Assembly (NCBI RefSeq): GCF_900111175.1
Contig: NZ_FOGI01000008.1
Location: forward strand, 248,001-312,000
Reading direction: 5' to 3'
Length of the DNA: 64,000 nt
Source: Actinokineospora terrae
GTDB lineage: Bacteria; Actinomycetota; Actinomycetes; Mycobacteriales; Pseudonocardiaceae
This document shows, piece after piece, positions 41,951 to 53,055 of the stretch. The position numbers were made by a program, and so were the translations under genes. Below the pieces are notes generated by a model. It was not told the DNA's origin, ran no database searches, and saw only the letters and a list, made by a program, of their open reading frames with translations. Within the stretch, counting starts at the first letter, position 1. Every line of letters starts with the position of its first letter.

Positions 41951-43228
41951 GGCGTGGGCGACGATGCCGCCGTAGCGGACCGGGGAGATGCGGACCACGG
42001 ACCCGGAGTACGGCGCCTCGACCATCTGCCCGTCGCCGATGTAGAGCGCCACGTGGTGGATCCGGCCGTCGGTGGACCAGAAGAGCATGTCGCCGGGGGC
42101 CATCTGGGACAGCGGGATCTGGCGGCCCGCGGTGGCCTGGTAGCCGCTGTAGTGCGGGAGCGGGACGCCGACGCCGGCGAACGCGAAGATCATCAGGCCG
42201 GAGCAGTCGAACCCGACCTTCGCGAAGTCGCCGTAGGAGTCGGCCACCCCGCCGTCGCGGATGCCGCGGGTCGGGCCCTTGCTGTTGCCACCGCCCCAGG
42301 CGTACTCGACGCCGAGTTGGGAGAGTGCGCGTTCGATCACCGTGCGCGCACGGCCCGCCGAGGGAGCAGCCGCCGTGGGACGGCCCGCCGCGGCCTGGCG
42401 GGCGTTCTCCTCGTCCTCGCGCTGCTTGGCCGCCAGCCAGCGCTGGTAACGCTCCCGCTGGCTCTCCAACCCCCCGACCTCGGCCTGCGCGGCCTCCAGC
42501 TGGCGCTCGAACGAGGTGCGGTCCGCCAACAGCTGTTGAGACCTGGCGAGCTGGTCCTGCTGGGCCCGCTGGGCTTCCGCGGTGGCCTGGTCGGCGACGC
42601 GCTTGGCGTCCTCGGCCTCGGTCTGTCGCCGGTTGGCGACGTTCAGTGCCGCCCGCGCGCGCGAGTCGGCGTTCGCCTTCTGCGTGCGGGCGCGTTCCAT
42701 GGTGTTCAACGCGTCCAGCTCGCTGCCGCTGACGGCGTTGAGCAGGTGCGCGCGGTCCAACAGGTCCTTGGGGCTCTTGGCGCCCAGGTACGCGGTGAGC
42801 GATCCGATGGTGTTGCCCTGCTTGTAACTGCCTGCGGCGAAGTCGTCCAACTGCTTGCGCGCGTCGCCGACCGCCTTGTCCGCGCCCGCGGACTCGCGGC
42901 GGGCGGCGTCGGCGTCGGAGCGGGCGGCGGCCGCGGCGTCCTCGGCGGCGTGCAGGTCGACCAGGGCCTTGTTGGCGTCCTCCAGCTTCGCCTCGACCTC
43001 GGCCTGCAACCGCATGAGCTGCGACTCGGCCTCGGCGAGCTGGTTGGTCAGCCGACCGACCTGGCCCGCCTTCTCCTTGGCCGCGGCGCGGCTGGTGTCG
43101 AGTTCGCTGTCGCTGGGGTTGGGTGGCGGCGGGGGGACCGCGGCGGCGACCGCGGTCGAGGTCATCGCCGAGACCAGCGCGACCGAGGTGACCACCAGAC
43201 CGAGCGGGAGCGTCCGTCGTACGGCCAC
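41936..43228 (-). CDS. Secreted NlpC/P60 peptidoglycan hydrolase with coiled-coil (RipA-like)
   Basis: 430 residues from GTG 43228, chosen because GGAGGAGG sits 5 nt upstream and a signal peptide follows at once (VAVRRTLPLGLVVTSVALVS, cut near AAAVPPPPP). Residues about 45-290 are a long coiled coil (for example LTNQLAEAESQLMRLQAEVE). The C-terminal NlpC/P60 domain has VGFDCSGLMIFAF (Cys nucleophile), RIHHVALYIGDG (His) and MVEAPYSG, and cleaves D-Glu/mDAP-type stem peptide bonds. Mycobacterial RipA/RipB (Rv1477/Rv1478) hold the same place between acn and moxR. The coiled coil may block the active site until processed. Confidence 0.92.
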   Translation of the reverse strand: MAVRRTLPLGLVVTSVALVSAMTSTAVAAAVPPPPPNPSDSELDTSRAAAKEKAGQVGRLTNQLAEAESQLMRLQAEVEAKLEDANKALVDLHAAEDAAAAARSDADAARRESAGADKAVGDARKQLDDFAAGSYKQGNTIGSLTAYLGAKSPKDLLDRAHLLNAVSGSELDALNTMERARTQKANADSRARAALNVANRRQTEAEDAKRVADQATAEAQRAQQDQLARSQQLLADRTSFERQLEAAQAEVGGLESQRERYQRWLAAKQREDEENARQAAAGRPTAAAPSAGRARTVIERALSQLGVEYAWGGGNSKGPTRGIRDGGVADSYGDFAKVGFDCSGLMIFAFAGVGVPLPHYSGYQATAGRQIPLSQMAPGDMLFWSTDGRIHHVALYIGDGQMVEAPYSGSVVRISPVRYGGIVAHATRVL

Positions 43229-43456
43229 CGCTGCCTCCTCCCTGCGCAGGGGCGGTTCGCCCCGCCCAGCTGACCTCGACTGTGCCACTTGGGACACTCG
43301 CCAACCAGCCGTACCAGCAGAAACATCGTGCTCGGGGACATCACCGCGGCCGGTATTCGACGCAGCGTGTAGCTCGTCCGTCGAAAGAGGACGGTCGCGC
43401 CCACTCGAACGAGGGCGATGTAACCCGACCGGGGACGGGAGTGCGAGCATGGTGCC

Positions 43457-43936
43457 GTGTCCGAACGGAACTCCCGCGTGCTCGCGACCGCGCTGCCCGC
43501 CGCCACCACGGCGGTCGGGCTGCTGGCCGTTGCCGTCGGGGTGTTCCTGCCGTGGTTCCGCTCGGGGTCGGTGCTGCGCGACAGCTTCCAGGCCGTCGGC
43601 GTCATCAGCACGCTCGGTTTCCTCGACGGGACCGCGCTCGAGGTGCTGCTCTACGCCTGGTACGGGGTCGTCCCGGCGATCACGCTGAGCATCGTGCTGT
43701 ACGCGCTGGGCATGCGCGCGACGGCCGCAACGATCGGGGCGTTCCTGGCGATAGTCACTGGAACCGTTTCGGGTGGGGCGACCGTCGAAAGCAGTGGCGG
43801 TGACAGCCCGCTCGGCATCGCGGCAGCCGGACCGACGACCACGCTCATCGGCTCGGCGCTCGCCGTGCTCGGCGCGGTCTGGATCGTGGTGAACGGGCGC
43901 AGAGGCGCCAGCAGGATCGCAGGAGGGGAACCGTGA
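43457..43936 (+). CDS. Four-helix membrane protein of unknown function
   Basis: 159 residues from GTG 43457 (MSERNSRVLATALPAATTAV). Hydrophobic helices lie at about 8-34, 60-83, 90-112 and 127-145. No charged motif marks a family. It overlaps the next gene by GTGA (43933-43936), so it is translationally coupled to the Gly/Pro/Gln-rich anchored protein. Expression is divergent from the NlpC/P60 gene. Confidence 0.65.
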   Translation: MSERNSRVLATALPAATTAVGLLAVAVGVFLPWFRSGSVLRDSFQAVGVISTLGFLDGTALEVLLYAWYGVVPAITLSIVLYALGMRATAATIGAFLAIVTGTVSGGATVESSGGDSPLGIAAAGPTTTLIGSALAVLGAVWIVVNGRRGASRIAGGEP

Positions 43937-45408
43937 CCTATCCACCCGGAGGCGGCGGCCAGTGGCAGCCGAACGACCCGTACCAACAACAGGGGGGTCC
44001 GGGTAGCGGCGGTTTTCCCGCGCAACCCCAGCCAGGCTTCCCGCAGACCGGGCCGCAGCCCGCGCAGGGCGGCTTCCCCCAGGGGGGCTTCCCGCAGGGC
44101 GGGTTCCCGCAGACCGGTCCGCAGCAGGCGCAGCCGGGCTACCAGTTCCCGCAGCAGCCCTACGGCGGCGGGCAGTACGGCTACCCGGTGCCGCCGGAGG
44201 CGCCGAAGAAGCGCAAGGGCCTGGTCATCGGCGTCGTCGTCGCGATGCTCGCGGTGGCCGCGGGCGCGGGTGTGACGGTGTGGGCGCTCAACCGGGGCAG
44301 CACGCAGGCGGGCGCCGAGAGCCCCACCGCGGCGGCGACGAACCTGGTCAACGCCATCGGCAAGGGTGACGTCCTCGGCCTGCTGACCGGGCTCGCCCCG
44401 GCCGAGCGGGACCTGATGACGACGCTGAACTCGGAGACCACCAAGGAGCTCAAGCGGCTCGAGGTCTACAAGGCCGACGTCGACCCGAACCAGATCAACG
44501 GCTTCGAGCTCAAGACCGAGAACCTGAAGTTCGACGAGTCCGGCGCGGAGAAGGTCAACGACCACCTGACCATCACCAAGCTGGTCGGCGGCAAGGTCAC
44601 CATCTCCTCCGACGCGAGCAAGCTGCCGCTGACCGAGGAGTTCATCGACCTGGCGTTCCCGCGCGGCATGACCGACGCCCCGCAGACGCAGACCTACGAC
44701 GTGGCCGACCTGGTCAAGGAGAACAAGGGCGAGCCGATCCGGATCGCCACCGTCAAGGTCGACGACGAGTGGTACCCGAGCCTGTTCTACACCGTCGCCG
44801 ACTACGCCCTGGCCAGCGAGAAGCTGGAGTGGCCGAAGAAGTCGATCGCCGCGCGCGGTGCCTCCTCGCCCGGTGACGCGGTGCGCGAGCTGGCGCAGGC
44901 GTCGGTGAACGCGGACCTGTCGCGGGTCATCGAGCTGCTGCCGCCCGACGAGATGGCCGTGCTGCACGACGTGGGCCCGGTGCTGGTCGAGGCCGCGGGC
45001 AAGCAGAAGCCCGCCGACGTGAAGATCCTCAAGCTGGAGACCGAGACCCAGGACGTCGAGGACGCCACCAAGGTCCTGCTCAAGGAGCTCGAGGTCGAGG
45101 CGGACGGCCAGACGGTCAAGGTCACCAAGGACGGCGAGTGCTACGCCGCCGAGGTGCAGGGCGAGCGCGAGCAGATCTGCGCCGACGACCTGGCGGCCAA
45201 GATCGGCGGCCGGTCGATGTCGGCCGACGCCAAGCAGGCGCTGACCAACCTGGTCAAGGGCATGATCGCCAACACCGGCGTGGTCACCACCGAGGTCGAC
45301 GGCAAGTGGTACGTGAGCCCGATCCGCTCGGTCACCGACCTGCAGATCACCGCGCTCAAGAGCCTGCAGCCCGAGGACATCAAGGCGCTGCTGAAGATGG
45401 CCAAGTAG
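43933..45408 (+). CDS. Membrane-anchored protein with Gly/Phe/Pro/Gln repeats and two extracytoplasmic domains
   Basis: 491 residues. The first 90 are a disordered Gly/Pro/Gln region with tandem GGFPQ repeats. PKKRKGLVIGVVVAMLAVAA is a basic flank plus single membrane helix. The exterior holds two similar domains, starting SPTAAATNLVNAIGKGDVLG and SSPGDAVRELAQASVNADLS, which look like duplicated DUF4878/NTF2-like folds; a C-terminal part has two cysteines (DGECYAAEVQ, EQICADDL). The outer part is Lys/Glu/Asp-rich, unlike its neighbours. The function is unknown; envelope or sensory roles are possible. A strong hairpin follows. Confidence 0.7.
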   Translation: MTYPPGGGGQWQPNDPYQQQGGPGSGGFPAQPQPGFPQTGPQPAQGGFPQGGFPQGGFPQTGPQQAQPGYQFPQQPYGGGQYGYPVPPEAPKKRKGLVIGVVVAMLAVAAGAGVTVWALNRGSTQAGAESPTAAATNLVNAIGKGDVLGLLTGLAPAERDLMTTLNSETTKELKRLEVYKADVDPNQINGFELKTENLKFDESGAEKVNDHLTITKLVGGKVTISSDASKLPLTEEFIDLAFPRGMTDAPQTQTYDVADLVKENKGEPIRIATVKVDDEWYPSLFYTVADYALASEKLEWPKKSIAARGASSPGDAVRELAQASVNADLSRVIELLPPDEMAVLHDVGPVLVEAAGKQKPADVKILKLETETQDVEDATKVLLKELEVEADGQTVKVTKDGECYAAEVQGEREQICADDLAAKIGGRSMSADAKQALTNLVKGMIANTGVVTTEVDGKWYVSPIRSVTDLQITALKSLQPEDIKALLKMAK

Positions 45409-45425
45409 CCCACCAGCGCGTTCGC

Positions 45426-45467
45426 CGCGACGGCCCGTTCCCGATCCCACGGGGGCGGGCCGTCGCG
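45426..45467 (+). terminator. Hairpin terminator upstream of the acn promoter
   Basis: CGCGACGGCCCG (45426-45437) pairs exactly with CGGGCCGTCGCG (45456-45467) around an 18-nt loop, 17 nt after the stop of the anchored-protein gene. It isolates that operon from the acn promoter, which begins 60 nt further on. Confidence 0.65.
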
Positions 45468-45526
45468 CGTCCCCGGCGTGGGTGCTGGATCACAGGCATC
45501 TCCGGGCCCCGACCCGGCGCGCCCCC

Positions 45527-45555
45527 TTGAGCGCTATACAGGACAAGCGTACTGT
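45527..45555 (+). promoter_or_regulatory. acn promoter (-35 TTGAGC, 17-nt spacer, -10 TACTGT)
   Basis: TTGAGC (45527-45532) and TACTGT (45550-45555) are separated by exactly 17 nt, an excellent sigma70-type match for an actinobacterium. Transcription should start near 45562, giving a leader of about 90 nt before the GTG at 45652. Confidence 0.7.
45539..45554 (+). promoter_or_regulatory. AcnR operator overlapping the acn -10 box
   Basis: CAGGACAAGCGTACTG matches every fixed position of the published corynebacterial/mycobacterial AcnR site CAGnACnnncGTACTG. It covers the 3' half of the promoter spacer and most of the -10 hexamer, so bound AcnR would exclude RNA polymerase. The matching regulator gene is at 54502-55101. 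Confidence 0.8.
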
Positions 45556-45651
45556 TTAAAGGGTGAGGCCGTCGCCGCGCTCCTCCCGGGGGTGCGCGAG
45601 ACTCACCGACGAGTAACCCGGACTGACTTTGCGCCGCCACTGGAGTTGGAC

Positions 45652-48471
<2,820 letters not shown>

Positions 48472-48489
48472 CCTGTTCGTGCTCTCCCC

Positions 48490-48525
48490 GGCGGGGGTCG
48501 CCTTCTGGCGGCCCCCGCCGCCTTT
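48490..48525 (+). terminator. acn terminator
   Basis: GGCGGGGGTCGCC (48490-48502) pairs with GGCGGCCCCCGCC (48507-48519), with one T-G wobble, around loop TTCT. It is followed by GCCTTTTCC, a partial U-run, 18 nt beyond the stop codon. Confidence 0.75.
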
Positions 48526-48849
48526 TCCCCGGCGGTCTTGTGTGGACGGTCGCAGCACGCGGGCGCGACGACGTGGGTCGGATTCCTGCCACCACCGAAG
48601 AAACCCGCGGCCCACTCGTTCGCGGCGAGGATGATAGGACCCTTGCCTTCGCCGAGTTCGACGCGAGGCGAACCAACGGATCGCGTGGTCGCGCCGTCCA
48701 TCCGGGAGCCTTCTCCGCGACCGCGCACCGCCCCGTGAGTTCCCCAACTCGGGGTGAGAGTGGTCATACGGAGGTTCGCCCGATCCGACCCTAAGTGACA
48801 TCACGCTGTGTCAGGATGGTGTTGGGGGAACGAGGGATTGGGGGATCCT

Positions 48850-48993
48850 TTGAGAAACAGGAAATTCCGCCTGGGAACCGCCATCGTCGGCACCGTCGGA
48901 CACGGTGACCTGGTGGCGGGTAGGGAATGCACTGGGGATGACCGGGAGTGGTTCTGCGCCACACCGGTGGTTAAGGGGGTATCGGCACTCTAG
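48850..48993 (+). CDS. Possible small protein, or relic of a truncated gene
   Basis: 47 residues from TTG 48850 (LRNRKFRLGTAIVGTVGHGD), with GGGGG 5-8 nt upstream; longer in-frame starts exist from 48808. Two cysteines (GRECTGD, EWFCATP). The hydrophobic part is too short for a secure signal peptide. It is followed 12 nt later by a perfect 13-bp hairpin, which favours a real transcription unit. No family is recognised. Confidence 0.3.
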   Translation: MRNRKFRLGTAIVGTVGHGDLVAGRECTGDDREWFCATPVVKGVSAL

Positions 48994-49005
48994 CGCGTGA
49001 TCACG

Positions 49006-49035
49006 GGATCCCAGGTGGTTGCCCACCTGGGATCC
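49006..49035. terminator. Perfect 13-bp hairpin
   Basis: GGATCCCAGGTGG (49006-49018) and CCACCTGGGATCC (49023-49035) with the tetraloop TTGC. No T-run on either side. It could close the small plus-strand unit or terminate minus-strand transcription coming from the egt operon. Confidence 0.6.
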
Positions 49036-49170
49036 TGTGCGTGCGGGGAGTGGGGTGCCGGGTGTGCGGGTCTCGGCTTCGCTGGGGACGGGGGGTCGGC
49101 TCGCCTTCGGCATTGCGGGGGGATGAACGGCTCGCCTGCGGCATTGCGTTGGGGCGCGAGTTTTGAGCTT

Positions 49171-49317
49171 TGCTCGATGGGGCGAACTCGTTTTGTGCGG
49201 GGCCCCTACGGAACCCGTGGCAGGACCGCAAAGCAGGGGCCGAAAAGCATGGCCCTGTCCGCGAACGACGCTACGGGCACCGTCCCCCCACACAAAACAA
49301 GTCCGCCCCATCGAGCA
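49171..49317 (-). ncRNA. Structured repeat element, copy A
   Basis: Two 32-nt arms (49171-49202 and 49286-49317) are inverted repeats with three mismatches, around an 83-nt centre that itself contains complementary blocks (CAGGGCC against GGCCCCTG, GGAC against GTCC). As plus-strand RNA the mismatches are A-C or C-A; as minus-strand RNA all three become G-U pairs. A second copy of identical length lies at 61454-61600. It lies about 630 nt beyond the egtD stop on the same strand. Whether it is transcribed is inferred from the pairing pattern only. Confidence 0.55.
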
Positions 49318-49352
49318 GGGTTGGCACCAGCGACTCCGAGGAGCGCTTGTCG

Positions 49353-49545
49353 GCCAACGTTGCAGAGGGGCGCGTGGCTGGCCAACGTTGTTTGAGGGCG
49401 CGTGGTTGGCCAACGTCTGTGAGGGCCGGGTGGGGGCCAAGCCCGAGAGGGGCGTGTGGGGGCCAACGTTCGTCAGGGCAGGGTGGTTGGCCAACGTCGT
49501 TCGTGGGTGCGTGGTTGGCCAACGATCGTGAAGGCCGGGTGGAGA
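49353..49545. repeat. 27-28-bp tandem array, about seven units
   Basis: Each unit carries GGCCAACG or a close variant (49353, 49381, 49409, 49436 as GGCCAAGCCC, 49463, 49490, 49517) followed by a G-rich stretch such as TTCGTCAGGGCAGGGTGGTT. Units abut directly with no unique spacers. The array lies between structured element copy A and egtD. Confidence 0.7.
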
Positions 49546-49559
49546 CCACCGTCGCCGGG

Positions 49560-49948
49560 TCTTCACGCGGCTCGGGTCGGCGGGGGCGAGTCGGCGATCG
49601 TTCGCGCTGGCCGGAGGCAGGCCAGCCGTGGCACCCGCAAGCTCATCGGCTGGCAGGTCCACTCAGGCGGCGCTCGGAACAGGCACTTGTCCACAACCCC
49701 GGCAACCATCCACAGACCCCAGCCGAGCCCTATTGACAGATCAGCCATCGCGATAGGTTCAGAGATGGGCCCCCGGGCCCCGGGAGGGTGGGCCCCCGGA
49801 GCGGAGTTGATCTTGGTCGGGGAGCTGGCCCGGGGGGTTGCGGGGGGGGTGAGAGGGCAAACGACCGTGTGAGTGGTGGTCGTGAGGGGTGGGTGCGGGC
49901 CAGCGTCGCAGAGTCCCGGGGGTGGGACTCTGCGACGGGAGGGGGAAC
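49560..49948. other. 389-nt gap downstream of egtD
   Basis: No supported gene. A plus-strand TTGACA (about 49734) with TAGGTT 15 nt later is followed by a potential leaderless 35-codon frame rich in Gly/Pro/Ala, which I do not accept. G/C-tracts at 49768-49800 can form hairpins (GGGCCCCCGGG) and may act as terminators for egtD. Confidence 0.45.
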
Positions 49949-50929
49949 TCAGTCGGCGCGGGCTAGGGTTAGGGCGAATCTGTTGGCTTCGTCGGTCCAC
50001 CAGTGTTCTAGGGTGAAGCCTGCGGCGGCCAGTTCGGTGGCTACCTTTTCTTGGCGGAACTTGGCCGAGATCTCGGTGCGGATGTCCTCGCCCTTGGTGA
50101 ACTCCACCTTCAGGTCCAGGTCGGTGATGGTGGCCTGGAGAGCGCGTTTGGCGCGCAGCCGCATCTCGATCCACTCGTGGTCGGGGTCCCAGCGGGCGAT
50201 GTGGTCGAAGTCGGCGGGGTCGAAGTCGGCGCCCAGTTCCCTGTTGAGCACGTGCAGGACGTTGCGGTTGAACTCGGCGGTCACGCCTTCCGCGTCGTCG
50301 TAGGCGCGGACCAGGGTGTGTTCTTCCTTGACCAGGTCGGTGCCCAGCAGCAGCCACTCCCCCGGCTTGAGCACGGCGCGGACGGCGGTGAGGAAGTCGG
50401 CGCGTTCGGTGGGCAGGAAGTTGCCGATGGTGCCGCCGAGGAAGGCGACCAGGCGGGTCGGTTGGCCGGGCAGCAGGCCGAGGTGTTCGGTGAAGTCGCC
50501 GACCACGCCGCTGACCTGGACGCCGCCGTACTCGGCCGCCAGGGCCGCGGCGGCGTCGCGCAGGGCGGTCGCCGAGACGTCGAGGGCGACGATGTGGGTG
50601 AGGGTGCCCGCGGAGCGCAGCGCGTCGAGCAGCAGCCTGGTCTTCTCCGAGGAGCCGGACCCGAGTTCGACGAGGGTCTGCGCGCCGGTGACCGCCGCGA
50701 TCTCGTCGGCGCGGGCGGCCAGGATCTCCCGCTCGGCCCTGGTCGGGTAGTACTCGGGCAGCCGGGTGATCCGCTCGAACAGGTCGCTGCCCCTGGCGTC
50801 GTAGAACCACTTGGGCGGCAGGGTCTTCGGGGTGGCGGTCAGCCCCTCGCGGGCGTCGGTCGCCAGGGCCCTGGCGGCGTGGTCGTCGGGCAGGTGCACT
50901 TCCACGGGATCAAGCCGGGAGTCGGTCAT
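49949..50929 (-). CDS. egtD: L-histidine N-alpha-methyltransferase (ergothioneine synthesis)
   Basis: 326 residues from ATG 50929, with AAGGAA 5 nt upstream. It trimethylates histidine to hercynine using SAM. Motifs: LPPKWFYDARGSDLFERITR, LPEYYPTRAE, TLVELGSGSSEKTRLL (SAM binding), AFLGGTIGNFLPTERADFL and GTDLVKEEHTLVRAYDD, as in mycobacterial EgtD. It overlaps egtC by 20 nt and is the last gene of egtABCD. Confidence 0.95.
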   Translation of the reverse strand: MTDSRLDPVEVHLPDDHAARALATDAREGLTATPKTLPPKWFYDARGSDLFERITRLPEYYPTRAEREILAARADEIAAVTGAQTLVELGSGSSEKTRLLLDALRSAGTLTHIVALDVSATALRDAAAALAAEYGGVQVSGVVGDFTEHLGLLPGQPTRLVAFLGGTIGNFLPTERADFLTAVRAVLKPGEWLLLGTDLVKEEHTLVRAYDDAEGVTAEFNRNVLHVLNRELGADFDPADFDHIARWDPDHEWIEMRLRAKRALQATITDLDLKVEFTKGEDIRTEISAKFRQEKVATELAAAGFTLEHWWTDEANRFALTLARAD

Positions 50930-51695
50930 CTGCTTCCTTGTCTGCACTGCCGAGCGCGCGCACGCGGACGGCGGGAGTGGGGGTCAGGGTGGCCGTTACC
51001 AAGCAGCGGTCGCCGATCGGCGTCCACAGCGGGTCCTGCGCCCACGGTTCGGACGCCAGCACGACGAAATCGGGGCCGGTCAGCGCGGACAGCGAGTGCC
51101 ACCAGGTGGTGGCCGCGATGCTCGCGCCATCGGTGATCATGAGGTTGAGCCGGGAGTCGGGGGCGGCCTCGGCGACGGCGGTGACGACACCCGCCAGCGC
51201 GTCGGCCATCGCCGCGCCCGCCCGCAGTTCGCGCCGCACCAGCGCCCACAGCACCGCGCTGTCGGTGGGCGCGTCGAGGGTCATCAGCTCGACCGGCGAC
51301 AGCGTGCCCGCGAGCCCGGCGAGGCTGTCCGGCCAGCCGGTGACCCGGCCGTTGTGGCTGAACAGCCAGGGTCCGTCGGTGAACGGGGCGCACGCGGTGT
51401 CCACGACCGGCATGCCGATGGTGGCCGAGCGGGCCGCCGCGAGCACCGCGTGGCTGCGGGTGGCGGCCGCGACCTGGGTGAACGCCTGGTCGGTCCACAT
51501 CGGAACGGCCCGCCGGTAGCGCACGGGCTCGCCGCCGGTGTCGGTGTACCAGCCGACGCCGAAGCCGTCGACGTTGACGGTGCCCCCGCCGCGCATGTCG
51601 GCGGGGGCCCAGGTCTGGCGCAACAACCCGGTCGGCCCGTCGAGCAGACCGGCGATGGGCACGGCGGGACCGAGGTAACCCAGGTGGCGGCACAT
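50910..51695 (-). CDS. egtC: Gamma-glutamyl-hercynylcysteine sulfoxide hydrolase (class II amidotransferase fold)
   Basis: 261 residues. It starts MCRHLGYLGPAVPIAGLL, giving the N-terminal Cys2 nucleophile after Met removal. VDGFGVGWY and WLFSHNGRVTGW complete the Ntn-hydrolase site. It removes glutamate from the EgtB product. The start is 4 nt past the egtB stop. Confidence 0.95.
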   Translation of the reverse strand: MCRHLGYLGPAVPIAGLLDGPTGLLRQTWAPADMRGGGTVNVDGFGVGWYTDTGGEPVRYRRAVPMWTDQAFTQVAAATRSHAVLAAARSATIGMPVVDTACAPFTDGPWLFSHNGRVTGWPDSLAGLAGTLSPVELMTLDAPTDSAVLWALVRRELRAGAAMADALAGVVTAVAEAAPDSRLNLMITDGASIAATTWWHSLSALTGPDFVVLASEPWAQDPLWTPIGDRCLVTATLTPTPAVRVRALGSADKEADDRLPA

Positions 51696-51699
51696 GCGA

Positions 51700-53055
51700 C
51701 TAGCTGGTCGGGGTGGCGTCGCGGGCGCAGCGGAAGCCGGAGAAGATCTGCCGCCGGATCGGGTGGTCCCAGTTGCGGAAGGTGCCGCGCACGGCGGCGG
51801 AGTCGGTGCCGAACGACCCGCCGCGCAGCATCTTGTAGTCGCCGCCGAAGAACACCTCGGAGTACTCGCGGTACGGGAACGCCGCGAACCCGGGGTAGGG
51901 CTGGAAGTCCGAATCGAGCCACTCCCAGACGTCGCCGATGAGCTGGCGCACCCCCAACGCCGAGGCGCCCTTCGGGTACGAGCCGACCGGGGCCGGTCGC
52001 AGGTGGCGCTGACCGAGGTTGGCGTGCTCGACGCCCGGGTCGTCGTCTCCCCACGGGTAGCGGCGGGAGCGGCCGGTTGCCGGGTCGTACCGGGCGGCCT
52101 TCTCCCACTCCGGTTCGGTGGGCAGTCGCTTACCGGCCCACTTCGCGTACGCGGCGGCCTCGTGGAAGCACACGTGCACGACAGGCTCGTCTACCGGGAC
52201 CTGTTCCACCACACCGAAGCGCGTGCGCAGCCACCGGTCGCCGTCGCGTTGCCAGAAACGGGGCGCGGTCAACTTCGCCTTCTGCCGGTAGGCCCACCCG
52301 ACCTCGCTCCACCACTGCGGGTTGTCGTACCCGCCCGCGTCGATGAAGGCGAGGTAGTCACCGTTGCTGACCGGGACGGTGTCGATGAAGTACGCGTCCA
52401 CGTGGGTCTGGAACGCGGGCCGTTCGTTGTCCAGCGCCCACGGCTCGGTGGAGGTGCCCATGGTGAACTCCCCCGCCGGGACGAACACCTCGCGCGCCCC
52501 GATCGGCGCGACCAGCGCCGGGTCCGGGTCGGGCGCGTGCAGCACCGGGGCACCGACCCGCAGCTGGTGGGTGGCCAGCATCGTCTCGTCGTGCTGCTGC
52601 TCGTGCTGCACGATCATGCCGAAGGCGAACCCGCCGTCGACCAGCCGGTTGCCGTGCAGCGGGACCCGGTCGAGCACGTCGAAGACCTTGTCGCGGACCT
52701 GGGCGACGTAGGCGCGGGCCTCGACCGGCGATAAGAGCGGCAGCTCGGTCCTACTGGCGCGCGAGTGTTGGAACGCGTCGTAGAGCTCGTCGATGTCGGA
52801 GCGGACCGGCTCGCGGCCGCCCACGTCGCGCACCAGCCACAGCTCTTCCTGGTTGCCGATGTGGGCGAGGTCCCACACCAGCGGCGACATCAGCCTGGAG
52901 TGCTGCCGGACGAGGTCGTCGTCGTCGACCGCGTCGGTGAGCAGGGTGCTGCGGGCCCGGGAGCGCAGCAGCGCCTCGGCGACCCGCTCCCTGGCGCGCT
53001 CCACCTCGGTGGCGGTCGCCGCGGGGAGCCGGTTGGTCTGGTCGGTGCTGGTCAC
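51700..53055 (-). CDS. egtB: Hercynine sulfoxide synthase (iron-dependent)
   Basis: 451 residues from GTG 53055, which overlaps the egtA stop (GTGA); the frame continues upstream only as an egtA shadow. The N-terminal DinB-like domain supplies iron ligands (LAHIGNQEELWL and the HxxxHxE of VQHEQQHDETML). The C-terminal FGE-sulfatase domain has FVPAGEFTMGTS, KRLPTEPEWEKAARY, GDVWEWLDSDF and LRGGSFGTD. It joins gamma-Glu-Cys to hercynine with O2. Confidence 0.96.
   Translation of the reverse strand: MTSTDQTNRLPAATATEVERARERVAEALLRSRARSTLLTDAVDDDDLVRQHSRLMSPLVWDLAHIGNQEELWLVRDVGGREPVRSDIDELYDAFQHSRASRTELPLLSPVEARAYVAQVRDKVFDVLDRVPLHGNRLVDGGFAFGMIVQHEQQHDETMLATHQLRVGAPVLHAPDPDPALVAPIGAREVFVPAGEFTMGTSTEPWALDNERPAFQTHVDAYFIDTVPVSNGDYLAFIDAGGYDNPQWWSEVGWAYRQKAKLTAPRFWQRDGDRWLRTRFGVVEQVPVDEPVVHVCFHEAAAYAKWAGKRLPTEPEWEKAARYDPATGRSRRYPWGDDDPGVEHANLGQRHLRPAPVGSYPKGASALGVRQLIGDVWEWLDSDFQPYPGFAAFPYREYSEVFFGGDYKMLRGGSFGTDSAAVRGTFRNWDHPIRRQIFSGFRCARDATPTS

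Noticed and set aside
43229..43945. N-terminal extension of the NlpC/P60 protein
   Set aside because: It is antisense to the membrane-protein gene and precedes a strong ribosome-binding site plus signal peptide at 43228.
49353..49545. CRISPR array
   Set aside because: Units of 27-28 bp abut directly and vary throughout; there are no unique spacers and no cas genes. A plain tandem repeat.
48811..49662. Minus-strand frame of 283 codons through structured copy A, and its similar counterpart at 61277-61720
   Set aside because: The shared peptide segments follow from nucleotide identity of the repeat; frames break in different places, lack ribosome-binding sites and are Pro/Arg/Thr-rich. RNA-level pairing explains the conservation better.
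49734..49872. Leaderless 35-codon frame after TTGACA/TAGGTT
   Set aside because: The spacer is only 15 nt, the peptide is low complexity (Gly/Pro/Ala) and overlaps G/C tracts. Insufficient support.
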